Source: Rhizophagus clarus
Lineage: Eukaryota; Glomeromycota; Glomeromycetes; Glomerales; Glomeraceae
DNA length: 64,000 nt
Direction: 5' to 3'
NCBI GenBank assembly: GCA_015698045.1
Contig: BLAL01000184.1
Location: 248,001 to 312,000 of the forward strand
Positions 24,887-37,440 of the stretch are shown here, piece by piece. Position numbers and translations under genes: made by a program. Each line of letters begins with the position of its first letter. Position 1 is the stretch's first letter. The notes beneath the pieces are model-generated. The model was not told the DNA's origin and ran no database searches. It saw only the letters and a program-made list of their open reading frames with translations.

Positions 24887-27383
24887 TTAACAAGATGATC
24901 TTAATCTTTCAATTTCACCTTTAATAATATCCAAAGTAAATTTTTCATAGTCAATTAATTCCATTTCTTCTTCAGCCATTCTTTTAACTTGCCACCAACA
25001 TTTGTCCATTTCTCTAAAACCTTTCCAAAATAAAGCTTCTTCACTTTCACTTTCATGCATTCCAGCCAAAATTTGTAAAGATCTTAACCATTGAGATTTA
25101 TAATGGTCTTTTTCGCGGTTTATCGTATTCAATTGAATTTTAAGATTACTTATTTCTTCCTGTAAATTCTTAACTACAGGAGAAGAATATCGATTTTCTA
25201 ATTCTTTCGTTCTTTGATCAAATTGTCTATCTAGTTCTAACCAATGTCTTTCAAAATCTTTTTCAGCCCTTAATAAACTTTCATCTCTTGTTTTAAAATA
25301 AAGAATATATTGTTGTAATTGACGATCTATTGATTTTAATTGTTGTACTTTAAATTTACCAAAACTTTGACGAGTAACATTTTTCTTCTTTACGGCAAGT
25401 GTTTCTTGAGTAAATTTCATATTTTCTGCCGCTTTTTTAAATAAATCTGAACGAAACGTTGAAATGTGTTCATCATAATTGTTTACAGTAGAATTTCCAT
25501 TCTCATTCTCTTCTACCGGTAATTTCGCTGTATCATCATCTTTTTCTTTTTCAATTTCATCCTTAGCAGGTTGAAGTTCTTTAAAAAGCTCTGATATTTC
25601 AGTAGCACTTTGTGATTTTGTTAATCCTCTTTGTTGTTGTACTTGAGTTGAATTATTTTCACCATAATCATCAAGTCTTATTAAAACGCTTATATGACCC
25701 ATTTCACGAGAATTTGTAGATACTCCAATGGCTTTGATAGGTGCTAAGGTAGTAAAGGTTTTAATTTCGGCCTTAGTTTCATCATCTATTACAGTTTGAG
25801 ATAAGAATATTTCTTCCAAACGTAAAGTAGCAACTCCAATTTGAGATTGTTTTTGGTCCACAGTTTGCCATATTTCCATAAGTAATGGTACAGCTTCAAA
25901 ATATCTATTAAGCCTTTGTGGAGTCATTATAACATCAATCGTATTTGTACCATTTACTAACAATACGTCCTTACATTCTTCAACATTTAAAAGTATTTGA
26001 GTTGATTTATTATGTGTAATGCCTAATGCAGGATAACTATATCTAATATAAATATTTTTAATACTCTTATTCAACTGAATTGATTCTAAATCAATTAATA
26101 CTCTATACTTATGTTCACTAATTTGTTCTCTAATTTGTTGTTGTTGATCATTTTCTTGAACATTTTCAATAAAAAAAGATTTTGCTCTTTCTATAACGTC
26201 AAATGAAGTTTCTGTCACAGAATTATCACCGGAATTTTCTCTCGTTATGGTAAGATAAATACCAATTCTAGCAGTTTGCACATCAGCTGATACAGGTAAT
26301 TCTCTTTTTAAATTATACATTGGACATACTCTATCAAGAGAACGTGGTTCTCCAGTTTTACTATCGAATAATCCTGTTAAAGGAATTTCAGCAAATCCGA
26401 TGATTTGATTATCATGATATAAATTAATTACAACTTTTGATTCTTTTATTAAAAAAGACTTTAATTCTTCTAATGAGGATTGTATCCTAAATGTAAAAGT
26501 TTCAGGGTTAATATTTGGATGTGAAAGATCATAAAATTTGGTTGAGGTTATAACACTTTCAAATACTGTAAATTGAAAATAAAATCCATGATTCAATGTT
26601 GATAAATCAAGTTCAGGAAATTGTTGTTGTGTAAGAAATGATATCGTATCTTGTAATAATAATTGTAAATTAACCCCAAAATTAATTGTAATGGAAAAGA
26701 GGAATACTTCAGTTTCATTATTTCCAATTTTATATAGTTTAATTTCTTCAGACGGTGGTAACGATGACTTTCCCAACGGACTTGGTATATAACCACCAAT
26801 ACTATTATTAACAGATGGTGTTGCAGGAGGAGATAAATTTGGTAAAATACAGAAAGATATTTTAATTTCAGGTAAAAGACCGCCTTTTTCTTTTTTATTA
26901 ATAAGTGATAACCATCTTTCTTTTCCACTTTTATCAGTTGCTATTCTTAAATCTAACATCGAATATCCTATCAGTTCTCCTCTATTATTATTACTATTAC
27001 CTTTTGTATTATCTATTGAAAAACATTGTAATTTTAAATGTGCCCATTGTGATCTCAATATATGTAAAGTTTTTTGATCTACTTCCCATGCTAATTCTGT
27101 GTCCCATATTGGAAATGACACTTGTTCCACATTATCTGTTGATAATATCGAATTAGAATCTGGACTTATTGTTGAAAGTATTTCGTCCGTAAATCTACAT
27201 TCTACATAAAGTTTCCCATTTGGGTTCTGAGGAAAATAACGTCCTATATTACGTAATATATTCGTGTGTGTATATACAAAAGAATTAACACTTTTTATTT
27301 AAGCAAATAATTTAAATTTTTAGAAAAAACAAACCCTCTATCACTGTGACAACAATCGTACATAAAGGATTAAATTTTGACAT
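24887..27383 (-). CDS. CEP120: CEP120-like protein with C2 domains and C-terminal coiled coil
   Basis: Two exons (27383-27335 and 27243-24887) join to 801 residues. The N-terminal C2 domain reads VVTVIEGRYFPQNPNGKLYVEC, then TELAWEVDQKTLH, LKLQCFSID and LIGYSMLDLR, with WLSLINKKEK and PEIKISFCI. This order of motifs matches the first C2 of animal CEP120, a microtubule/tubulin-binding centriole elongation protein. At least two further C2-like blocks follow (about residues 165-300 and 370-520, e.g. IIGFAEIPLTGLF and IGVATLRLEEIF). A Lys/Glu-rich coiled coil spans about 610-745. It is shorter than vertebrate CEP120 (roughly 1000 residues). Its presence is unexpected because Glomeromycotina have no known centrioles or flagella. 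It may have a microtubule role of another kind. Divergent from HAS1, 154 bp apart. Confidence 0.78.
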
Positions 27384-27537
27384 AAGGTAAACGATAGAGT
27401 AAAAATGATTGCCATCAACTTCATAGCAATATTTTTACGACACATGTACGATGTAACACGACATCATAGTAGATAATCAAATAAAAAAAAAAATTGAAAC
27501 CATGTTCTCGTAGTGTTCTCGTATTGTTAGTCTTATA

Positions 27538-29960
27538 ATGGAAGTGCTAGAAAATGAAAAAAATGGTGACAAAGGGCAAAAGTTTAATAATGGATCGAAA
27601 ATAAAATCTTTTGAAATACCTTCAAATGATCAAGTATTAAAAAAAGGGAAAAAAAGAAAGAGAAATAAAAAGAAAGGGCAGAATCAGCAAAATCAACAAC
27701 AAAACGAACAGTCACAACAAAATATTAAAATTGAAGAAAAAGAAGAATCAGATAACTCTGAAAAAGAATCTCAAGAACAAGATAATATAGAAGAATCTAA
27801 AAGTGATAATGTTGGCACAAGGTTAACAAATTCAAATTCATTAATAAATAATGAAACAAAAGATTTTTTAGATCAAAATAAAGATATTAAAATGAATGAT
27901 GATAATGACTCTGAAAAAGATGATAATGAAAGTGATGAGGAGGAAAAAGTTAGTAAAAAACAAAGGACCATTCAATCAAATGTGATCGATAGAGTTGGTG
28001 AAGTTCCTCCAATTGAAAATAATGGTAAAAATTTAAGTATTCTGGTTTATATCAATTTTTATGAACCTATCTAACGCAAATTTTTCTTTATAAATAACAA
28101 TAGATACCACTTCAGAGTCCATTAATTACGATTTTGAATCGTTAGATATTTCAGAGCCTACAAGCAAAGCCATTAAAGAAATGGGCTTTACTGAAATGAC
28201 TGAAGTTCAAGCAAGAACAATACCACCGTTAATGGCAGGTCGAGATGTTCTGGGAGCCGCTAAAACAGGCAGTGGCAAGACTTTGGCATTTTTAATTCCA
28301 GCTGTTGAGATGCTTCACAAATTAAAGTTTAAACCTAGAAATGGTAATATTTTATTTAAGGTGATTTATTTGTTAAAAATTTTACATTAATTTCCTTTTT
28401 ATAGGAACTGGAGTAATTGTAATTTCCCCGACAAGAGAATTGGCTCTTCAAATTCTTGGAGTTGCAAAAGAATTACTTCAATTTCATCATCAAACATTTG
28501 GAATAGTAATTGGTGGAGCAAATAGACAAGCGGAAGTTCAAAAATTAACTAAAGGTGTAAATTTACTAATTGCCACTCCTGGGAGATTATTAGATCATCT
28601 TCAGGTATTCTTTTCAAAGAATTCAGTATGAAAATTAGTTGTATTATAATTAAGTGTTTGAGTTATCCCTCATAGAACACCAAGGGATTTGTGTATAGAA
28701 ACCTCAAGTCACTTATTATAGATGAAGCGGATCGTATATTAGAAATTGGTTTTGAAGAAGAAATGAAACAAATTATTAAAATTCTTCCGAAAGGTCAGTT
28801 TTTATGCAAAATAAGTGTCGGAATTAATTATTATAATTTATTGACTTTTTATATGATGTATACACACTTTAGAAAATCGGCAGTCAATGCTCTTCTCCGC
28901 TACACAAACAACTAAAGTTGAAGATCTCGCACGAGTATCTTTGAGACAAGGACCAATATACATTAATGTGGATGAAAAAAAAGAAACAGCCACAGTGGAA
29001 GGACTTATTCAGGGATATGTTGTTTGTGATAGTGATAAAAGATTTTTATTGTTGTTTACATTTTTAAAAAGGAATTTAAAAAAGAAAATGATTGTATTTT
29101 TTTCAAGTTGTAATTCTGTCAAATATCATGCAGAATTATTAAATTATATCGATGTACCGGTATTAAGTTTACATGTAAGTGTTTTTTTTTCCTGTTTATA
29201 CGGTAAATCAAATTTACTTATTGTTTATTCCTCTTATTTTTAAAAAGGGAAAGCAAAAACAGACAAAACGTACAAATACCTTTTTTGAATTTATTAATGC
29301 ACAACATGGTATTCTTCTTTGTACAGATGTAGCAGCGAGAGGATTAGACATTCCCGCTGTAGATTGGATTATTCAATATGATCCACCAGATGATCCACGT
29401 GATTATATTCATAGAGTTGGTAGAACCGCTAGAGCGGGTGGACAAGGAAAAGGTTTATTATTCCTATTACCATGTGAATTAGGATTTTTACGTTATCTTA
29501 AACATGCAAAGGTACCATTAAATGAATATCAATTCCCTCCTAATAAAATTGCTAATGTTCAAACACAGGTATATACACGTATTTATTTTTTTATATGTCA
29601 TAAAACAATCTAATCTTCTTTTTTCCTATCTCATTATTGAAATAGCTTGAGAAGCTAGTTGAAAAAAATTATTATCTTCATGAATCAGCTCGTGATGGAT
29701 TTAGATCTTATTTAATGGCTTATGCCTCTTATTCTCTTAAAGCGATATTTGATGTGAATAAATTAGATCTTCAAAAAGTTGGTAAAGCATTTGGGTTTAA
29801 AATTCCGCCTAAAGTACATATTAATATAGCTACGAGTGGTAAAGGTTCAAAAATTGAAAAACGTGGTAGAAATAGTATGAAATTAAATAATATTGATCAC
29901 ATTGCAAAACAGAGAAATAATACCTTTAAAATGAATAAAGATAAACAGTGGAGTAGATAA
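27538..29960 (+). CDS. HAS1: DEAD-box ATP-dependent RNA helicase HAS1 (DDX18)
   Basis: Nucleolar helicase needed for 40S and 60S ribosome biogenesis. Seven exons (27538-28024, 28104-28343, 28405-28604, 28676-28793, 28873-29174, 29248-29568, 29646-29960) give 660 residues. A Lys/Glu/Gln-rich disordered region fills the first 160 residues. The helicase core shows the Q motif ([16 protein letters not shown]), AAKTGSGKT (about 214-222), [27 protein letters not shown] (about 325), SAT (about 357), [10 protein letters not shown] and [10 protein letters not shown] (about 504). The C-terminal extension with [24 protein letters not shown] and KAFGF is specific for HAS1/DDX18 and separates it from other DEAD proteins. 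Confidence 0.95.
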
Positions 29961-30493
29961 ATATTTAAAAAACTAATTTACTTTATTGTTTTTAAATTTT
30001 GATATTAATTTCAGCAGTTTATTGATTAATAATAGAAATTCATACATTCATATAATTGCATTATACAACAACAAAAAGGGAATTTAGACTTGCAATTGAG
30101 ATAAACCTTTTTATGAACAAAATAATTCTTAAGTAAATTAAGCCAATATCAAGATAATAATAATAAATACTTTTAAACGTTCACAATGATATAGCTTTCT
30201 TCAAATAGAATGCACTGTTCGATCATAACCTAAATTTAAATATATATATATAAATATGCTATCTAAGTATATGTTTATACTGTTATACATTTACAGTACA
30301 ATTAGTAATGATTTAAATAATCAGCGATGTTCAATGTTGAACTCTGAAAGAAACAAAATTCCATAAAGACATTTAACCTTCTTCACCCTTGTAATTCTGA
30401 TATTCGACTTCTGAAGGTATGAAGGAAGTGTTTAATTTTTTTTTTCAAAAAAAAAAAAAAAAAAAAAAAAAACAAATGAACAACATAAAGCAA
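29961..30493. other. Convergent 3' intergenic region HAS1 / PHO85
   Basis: AT-rich, with an A-run near 30447-30471 on the plus strand. No gene is seen. Confidence 0.5.
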
Positions 30494-31822
30494 TTATTCA
30501 ATTCCATAATTATCGTGCATATGATTTCTTGGTGCACGCGGCATCATTTGTGCTTGTGAAGTTGCGTTAGGAGGATGACCCATCATTTGAGCACCACCTT
30601 GCATTAATTGAGGTACAATCATAGGTTGAACTGCCGATTGCATTCCATTCATTTGCATATTTACACCAGAGGGGACCATGTGCATGTTAACAGGTTGAAC
30701 ATTAAGAGCTTGCATATTAACGCCAGGACCCATTTGCATTGTCATTTGAGGTACAGTCATTCTCATAGTATTTTGGGGAGCCATTTGCGGAATTCCGCTA
30801 TAATTACCCACAGTTATGGAATTATCAAAATCATCAATCAACAAATCTTGAAAATAAACATGCTTTAATGCGTTTTTTGCTGTGATTCTTTTATCAGGAT
30901 CATAAACTAGCATTTGCATAAGTAAATCTAATCCATGACGGTCAATCATTGGAAGATATGCACTCATGTCTTGTGGAGGATATTGTGGATATGGTTTATG
31001 ATATTCTGGATAATGTGATACTCCTTGCCATGTTTGTTCATTTGGCGTCCCCATAATACGAAAAACTTTGAGTAATTGGTCTTCATTAGTGGTCTGTGTT
31101 GAGATATCACGTGACGAGGCGGAAATGGAGTGTTAAAAAAGTTTAACGAACACAATTAAAAAGAACAAATGATTTTAAAAAAAATTTTAACTTACTCCTG
31201 GAAAGAGGGGACGTCCAGTATACATTTCAGCCATAATACAACCTGCGGACCATATATCAATTGAAGTTGAGTATGATCTAGAACCTAAAAGTACATCAGG
31301 AGAACGATACCATAAAGTAACGACTTCATTTGAAAAAGTTGTTACAGGAATTCCAAAAGCACGTGCCAGGCCAAAATCAGCGAGTTTAAGTTGACCATTT
31401 TTATTGATTAAAAGATTTTGAGGTTTAAGATCGCGATGAAGTACTCTATTTTCATGACAAAAATCTATTCCGGTTAACATTTGATACATAAATAGTTTAA
31501 TTGTCATTGAATTTAATGCTCCATTATTTCCATGAAAATCCATATATTTTTTAAGGTCTTGATCCATATATTCAAAAACAAGCATAAGCTTATTTTCTGT
31601 ATGAATTACATCTTTTAATTTCACAATATTGGCATGTTTTAGTTCCTTCATTAAAGATATTTCTCTAATAGCTGTCGAAGGTGCTCCTTCTTCCGAATCT
31701 AAATGTATTTCTTTTAAAGCCACTGTTTCTCCTGTCCTTCGTTCTTTGCCTTTATAAACCGTAGCATATGTACCTTCCCCTAATTTTTCTAACCTAACGT
31801 ATTCTCTCTGCGGTTGTGCCAT
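30494..31822 (-). CDS. PHO85: Cyclin-dependent kinase PHO85 with Met/Gln-rich tail
   Basis: CDK5-type kinase controlling phosphate response, glycogen metabolism and polarity together with Pcl cyclins. Two exons (31822-31196, 31093-30494) encode 408 residues. Motifs are [11 protein letters not shown], catalytic Lys in VALKEI (about 37), the cyclin-binding PSTAIRE helix (48-54), [35 protein letters not shown] and GTPNEQTW. The kinase domain ends near 293. It is followed by a 115-residue extension dominated by Met, Gln, Pro and Val ([16 protein letters not shown] and similar), which is absent from the 305-residue yeast protein. An upstream in-frame TTG is not used as start because [17 protein letters not shown] aligns with the normal kinase N-terminus. 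Confidence 0.93.
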
Positions 31823-32663
31823 CCAGTCAAATAAATAATTTTTCACTTGCAAGCCTATTTATTTTTTAAAAAAAACACGCGCAAGATTAATCTTTTTGAA
31901 TATAAAATTGAACGCTTGAACGCTAAGGCGTACTACTTATAGTTTTCTCAAGGGGTAATATTAACCCTTCGAAAAAGAACATTTTTATACTGCGGTTTTG
32001 CCAAATCCGCTGTTAATAATCACAATAATCACATGTGGCTGATTTGCATTCCCTTTTTGAACATAAATGTGTGCTACGCTGGCTGTTTGGCCCAGTAATG
32101 CAGAAGCTGTTGTATAGCAAGTTAACATTTAATCTACAAATCTACAAATAAATTTAACGCGATATAGAATTTTTCTTGCGAATGTTTATGGTTTATGACT
32201 AAAAAGTATCATCCTCTTTTCGCAAACTCTGGAAACACTGTGTTATAAAAAATGATTGAGAATTCACATCATGACTCGTGTATGTAAAGTGCTTAAACAT
32301 CCCAGTGTTACGATTTTACTTTAGTTGGGCCGCGGTTAGGTTTATATATTTAGAAGTAGATATTACATCTCTATTAAAGGGAAAATAAATTATCGTATAT
32401 GTTTTCGCAAAGAATAACGAAAATAAATTTATCAGTGATACTAGGAGCTAATATAACGACACCAATTATAACACAACTAAACTTTCGAGATTTGGTGTAA
32501 GAAGTCATTTCAACTTGAACTAGGTTAGGAGTTAGGTAGTGGTAGTTAGGTTTAAGGATTAGTGATTTTTCTGATTGGTCCGGTGATTATTTAGGCATAC
32601 TCAGTCTGACATTATGATTATCTTGATATTGAATCCTGTCTCCAAGGAAATAAGTTTTGAACA
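31823..32663. promoter_or_regulatory. Divergent intergenic region PHO85 / LSM3
   Basis: 841 bp without a supported gene. It includes TTAGGTTTA/GTTAGG repeats around 32515-32560, and possibly leaders of both genes. Confidence 0.35.
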
Positions 32664-33293
32664 ATGACTGAAGAGACTAATACTGCTCCAGTAGAACCTG
32701 CCGCTGTAGAAGAGCCACTCGATTTAGTTCGTTTGTCACTTGATGAAAGAATATATGTCAAGTTACGTGGAGATCGTGAATTACGCGGTAAACTTCACGT
32801 AATACTTTATATTAAACTTTCTTATTTATCTCGTGTCTATTTCTGTGATAACTGAATTAATGAATTAAACTTTACGCGTATCATTTATTAAAATGTCTCT
32901 TTATTTAAATAAACACGTTTCTGAATTCGTGAATTATGCATCTTTGATAGGCTTATGATGGTCATCTGAATATGGTGTTGAGTGAAGTTGAAGAAACTAT
33001 TACGATTGTGGAAATTAATGATGAGACTTATGAAGAAGTCATTCGTGTAAGTAAATATGACTATAACATCGTTCGTTTATGTTTTCTTGAAAGTAACTCC
33101 CTATATTATCTATTGACTCGAATATTTTATTTAGACTGTAAAAAGAACTTTAGAGATGTTATTTGTACGTGGTGACGGAGTTATTCTGGTAAAAATAATT
33201 TTTTTTTTTTTTTTAAAAAAAAAAGATATATAATATATTTAAATAATTTTTTTAAATTTTAAGGTTTCTCCTCCAGTCAGAACTGGTTCATAA
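32664..33293 (+). CDS. LSM3: U6 snRNA-associated Sm-like protein LSM3
   Basis: Ring subunit of the Lsm1-7 (mRNA decay) and Lsm2-8 (U6 snRNP) complexes. Four exons (32664-32798, 32951-33046, 33135-33188, 33264-33293) give 104 residues. The Sm1 motif runs [42 protein letters not shown] across the first intron. The Sm2 motif is [14 protein letters not shown] across the third. An acidic N-terminal extension precedes the Sm fold, as in other LSM3 proteins. The last exon encodes only ten codons including the stop. Confidence 0.95.
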
Positions 33294-33555
33294 CAAATGT
33301 TCTATAGTTATATTCTATTATGAAATAATCTTTAAATGATTCATTTATTTAGAGTTAAATTCCATTGTTTTATTAATAATAATTAAAATTAAGTCAATAT
33401 TAATTATATTCATTGAGGTTTTTTGAATCAATAATGTCTATACATAATATTAATAAGTTGTTGATTAATAAATGTAAAGAATGTCCATTGTTCCTTTCGT
33501 AATTCGTATGCTAGAAGCAAATTATGAAAAAAACAAGGAAAAAAGAAGTATATAT

Positions 33556-35315
33556 TTAGGTCATTTTAAGTACTTCATAAGTTGAAATCATAATGGCACA
33601 ACTAGTTGCTACTTTGGTTATTCTAAGAGTTCCGCCTAATTTAAATAAAATCAACATTAAATTAATAATTAGTTGTAGGATAATAAGGGAGAGTTATAAA
33701 TATTGTTCAAATATTCACCTCTAAATAATCCTTTATAGCCTTCCTCTCGAAAAATTTGTTTCAATACTCTATGCATGCGTAATCTCTTCACTATTAACAA
33801 ATATTAAATTAACAAACTATTTGATCTCTAAAATAAAGGAAAAGGTTAAATATACCCTACTTTGATCACTTGCTACTTGTCGTCTGGTCTTCGCTACATC
33901 AAAAGGCGTCGTCAACGCAGCAGCAATCTTTGGAATAAAAAATATGGAGGTTGTAATTAAAAATGTACAATAAATTTGAAGTATTTATATGATAAATTTA
34001 TCATACCGATCCGGAAGTAGCACCACTTAAAAATGAAACTGCAAATTTATTGTCAATATTGTTTTCGTTCATGAAATTACTTAAATGTCTTTTTGTCAAT
34101 TCGTATCCAGTCCAATAAATTGCTTAGAATGACAAACAAAATTAAATCAGGGGCAAGATGTATATTGAATTCATGGAAAGTAATAAGACATTCATACCAG
34201 AAAAAGGTACATCCCGATATAATGAAGGCTCTAAGCCTCGCCATAGTGATGAGATACCATTAACCTTCGCCATTTTTTGTATTCCTTTCATCACTTCTTT
34301 CAAACCATTTACACCTTCAGGTCCTTGCATTCTTGTACGAAACAATTCTAGTGGAGATATCACGGAAACAGCAATCGCTGAATGAAAATGAAAGATATAA
34401 TTTAGTATTAAAGTATATAATTAAAAACACAATGAACGGATAACATACTTCTTGCCGAAGCCCCAGCAATCAATGGAGAATAGGTTTCAGAATATTTTCC
34501 TTTCCAATTTGCCCATAGTGAATCTCGTAAGTAATCATAACCCACGAAATATATTACTGTTACGGGAATAGACATTACTCTATTATAAGATATAGGATAT
34601 GTTAAGTATGGATATCGATATACAAATTATTATAACTAAAATGAAAACAAAACAAAACTAACAGTGCAGGTGATAATCCTCGCCATAATGATGTAATTCC
34701 TTCATGCCGAACAATTTTTATTATTCCATCCTAATTAAAAAAAAAAATGTTAAATATGTGACATATATTTTCGCGAAGAAACCAAAATTTTACCAATGAT
34801 CCATTAAGATTCTCAGCTATCTGGCGACTAGGAGTTAATGTAGTAGCACCAGTTACAGTACAACTAAGCGTCGATGCTTGATTAGAAGAAACACGAGGTA
34901 AATTTAAATGGCAGAGAAATTCTCGTCTTAAATTTCGTGTTGAAAGCAATACTTCGCTACAACAACTTGTATTTGTTAATGAAGCAGGGAACAAACTTTG
35001 AGATTGTAACCTAGTTTTAACAACATCAAACGGAGTAGCTAAAAAAAATCAACGATTTTTATAAAATGAAAATAAAATAATACGGATATATTAATATCAA
35101 AATTCGAAATGGTTATATTTAATTGCTCCTAAAATCGCGTAAGAAACAATTTTCTTACTAAATAGCGAAGTTAATAAAGCTCCACTACAAGCCGCAACCA
35201 TTCTTTTTAAAGGTGTAGCGTGTGTTTTAGAATCTGTTTTATCATTTCGAAAAAGAGTATTAACTATCCTAGAATCATTATCTAGTTCAACGGTTTCCAA
35301 AGAAGTGTCCATCAT
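33556..35315 (-). CDS. MTM1: Mitochondrial carrier, SLC25A39/SLC25A40 (MTM1) type
   Basis: Inner-membrane carrier of the family linked to glutathione import and manganese/iron-sulfur homeostasis. Nine exons (35315-35159, 35038-34794, 34730-34663, 34579-34449, 34377-34198, 34122-34007, 33927-33861, 33790-33719, 33635-33556) give 371 residues. Three solcar repeats are visible by their Px(D/E)xx(K/R) signatures: PFDVVKTR (about 55), PLELFRTR (about 209) and PFDVAKTR (about 307). Each is followed by a helix and a glycine-rich WRGL or FRG element. The insert after the first repeat, containing several Cys and Ser, is typical of SLC25A39/40, as is the gap to DGIIKIVRHEGITSLWRGL. The C-terminus is ISTYEVLKMT. 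Confidence 0.88.
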
Positions 35316-35856
35316 ATTTTATTAATGAAAGTATTTATTTTAAAAAAAAAAAATAAAAATAAAAATAATTATTAAACTATCGACTTTCGCAAAGCGCGAA
35401 AAAAGATTTACAAATCTACATCTGATTACTAATTATTGCATCTGATAATATATTTTTGGTAACGTAGAAATTACGTAGATCAGCTATCGATCCTAAAATT
35501 TTTGCCGGCCCCATGTTTATTTTTCTACTTATTTTCATCCCCAATCTGAATCAGAAATTATGGTTTGGATTCACCTTTCGTATTTGAGCGTTTCCTATTA
35601 TTATATGCTAAGCATCTTGTAAAAATTACAATACTTGCCCCTCTAAAACCGCTATTTTGCTAAACACTATAAAATTTACAATAAACAAATAATGACGCAA
35701 TTATTATTATACTAATTTTTTTGCATACAACTTTCGAATGATGTAATACTCGTATAAAAAAAAGCTTTTGATCTTAAATATCTTGAGATTCAAGTTTAAT
35801 ATGTAATATTTATGAATAATTTTTATTATAAAAGTAACTATATTATGAAATAAATA
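35316..35856. other. Intergenic region MTM1 promoter / TRP4 3' end
   Basis: AT-rich, with an A-run at about 35341-35351. It serves as upstream region of MTM1 and 3' flank of TRP4. No gene is seen. Confidence 0.45.
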
Positions 35857-37065
35857 TCAGTTCGTAAATTTAGATTCCATTAAAGTAGCTTCCTTAAAAC
35901 TTTCTAAAGCTTTCTTAGCTCTTCCACTAGTTATACTTTCACGAGATAGTTCAACCCCCTCTTTGAAATCCTTTGCTTTACCATGAACAACTAATGCAGC
36001 TGAAGCATTTAAAAGTATAAAATCTAAAATTGGACCTTTATATTTATTTGAAAGTATTTCCATCAAAAGTTCAGCATTTTCTTCAGGCGTACCGCCTTTG
36101 ACATCACTTATTGAATGAGATGGAAGGCCAAAATCAGCAGGCGAAATTTTATATTTTCTTATATCAGGTTGTGATTGAGTAACGTGCCAAACGGTTGTTT
36201 CACCCTCAGGACTTATCTATATAAGTAAAATCATGTGTTAAATTAGTTGTTTTATTTAATTTTTTTAAAATAAATTATTTACCTCATCTAAACCAATATC
36301 GCCATTAACAACCATAGCTTCTGTGATACCTTTTATTTTTAAAGTTTTAGCAACTAACATACCAAGATTTTCCGAATGTACACCAATAACAACACGTTTT
36401 GGTTCAGCAGGATTAGTTAGTGGTCCTAATAAGTTTAGTATAGAAGGCACACCAATTTCGCGACGTGTAGATGCAAGATGTTTTAAGGCAGGATGAAAAT
36501 TTTGAGCAAATAAAAAACAAAAATTTGTTGAATTAATTATGTGAGGAGCTTGTGTTGGTGTAACATTTCCAATTACGCATCCAAGGTTTTCTAAAATATC
36601 TGCCGAGCCACTTCGCGAACTAGATGCTCTATTACCATGCTTTTACAAAAAAATTTTTAGAGAATTTTTTTTTTACAAAAAGAGCAAAAAACATTAAAAT
36701 ACCTTGGCAACTTTACAACCTGCACCAGCAACAACTATCGATGCGGCAGTAGAAACATTAAAGGTATTCATATTATCACCCCCAGTACCAACGATATCAA
36801 TAAGAGAATCTTGTAAACCTTCATACATAGACAAATCCAGTCTTAAAGCAAACTTTAACATTACTTTTGAACAAGTAGCCACCACCTCAGGATCAAAATC
36901 TTTTTGATGTAATTTTAATGCCACTAAAAATGCAGCTATTTGAGCAGAAGTGGCCTTTTTTTGCATTATTTGTGTTATCACATCTTCTACATTGTCGATT
37001 GTAAAATCATCAGGTCGTAAAATAAGCGTTTTGATATTATTTTTTACTGTGTCTGAATCCGCCAT
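35857..37065 (-). CDS. TRP4: Anthranilate phosphoribosyltransferase
   Basis: Second step of tryptophan synthesis: anthranilate plus PRPP to phosphoribosyl-anthranilate. Three exons (37065-36703, 36639-36283, 36216-35857) give 359 residues. The PRPP/Mg loop DIVGTGGDNMNTFNVSTAASIV and KHGNRASSSRSGSADILE are the defining motifs. Also present are FAQNFHPALKH, GVPSILNLLGPLTNPA and VVNGDIGLDEI. The ATG at 37065 fits the start of the helical domain. An earlier in-frame codon exists but lies in intron-like sequence (a TTTTTTCAG acceptor precedes the start). Upstream, at 37070-37440, lies an unusual chain of short introns with hairpins. Confidence 0.95.
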
Positions 37066-37084
37066 TTCTCGACTGAAATTGCCG

Positions 37085-37440
37085 AAATGTAGATGCTGAA
37101 AAAATAATGATTTATTGTATACATAGGTTATCAAATGATAGATAGATAGATTAATTGTCATTGACTTTGATAATAATTTGCGCTCATAGTAATTTAATTA
37201 CCTTTCGAATTTCGAAACCTAAAAAAAACAAAACCGATAGCAAAACGTTTCGTTAAAAAAAAAATTTCGAAGTTTTACCTATCCCACTTCTAAAAGGAGT
37301 GAAATGGGGTCCTACCTAAAAAAAACGAAAACGTTAATTAAATCAAAAACAAGGTATTTGGAATAAATGCTTTTGAAATATTAGCCTTGTTTCCGAAACC
37401 TATAAAAGAAATCAACGAAATTAATAATAATTCGTTAAAA
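37085..37440 (-). promoter_or_regulatory. Putative TRP4 5' leader with micro-exons and hairpin introns
   Basis: Read on the minus strand, three consecutive T-tract/AG acceptors occur near 37400, 37319 and 37219, with a fourth (TTTTTTCAG) near 37097. Between them lie very short exon-like pieces. One of 17 nt (TTTCGAAATTCGAAAG core, 37202-37218) is followed by a GTAATT donor. One of about 37 nt (37280-37317) ends before GTAAAA. The pieces themselves are partly palindromic. Each of the first three acceptors is preceded by TAACG and an inverted repeat (AACGAA..TTCGTT 37414-37436; AACG..CGTT 37324-37335; AACGAAAC..GTTTTGTT about 37228-37254). It may be a regulated 5' UTR. Transcription is inferred only. 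Confidence 0.45.

Noticed and set aside
26593..27156. Additional frames in the CEP120-like exon
   Set aside because: Tyr/Leu-rich shadows with no motif; the true frame carries the C2 motifs.
36704..36907. Plus-strand frame over TRP4 exon 1
   Set aside because: Antisense of the GTGGD region of TRP4.
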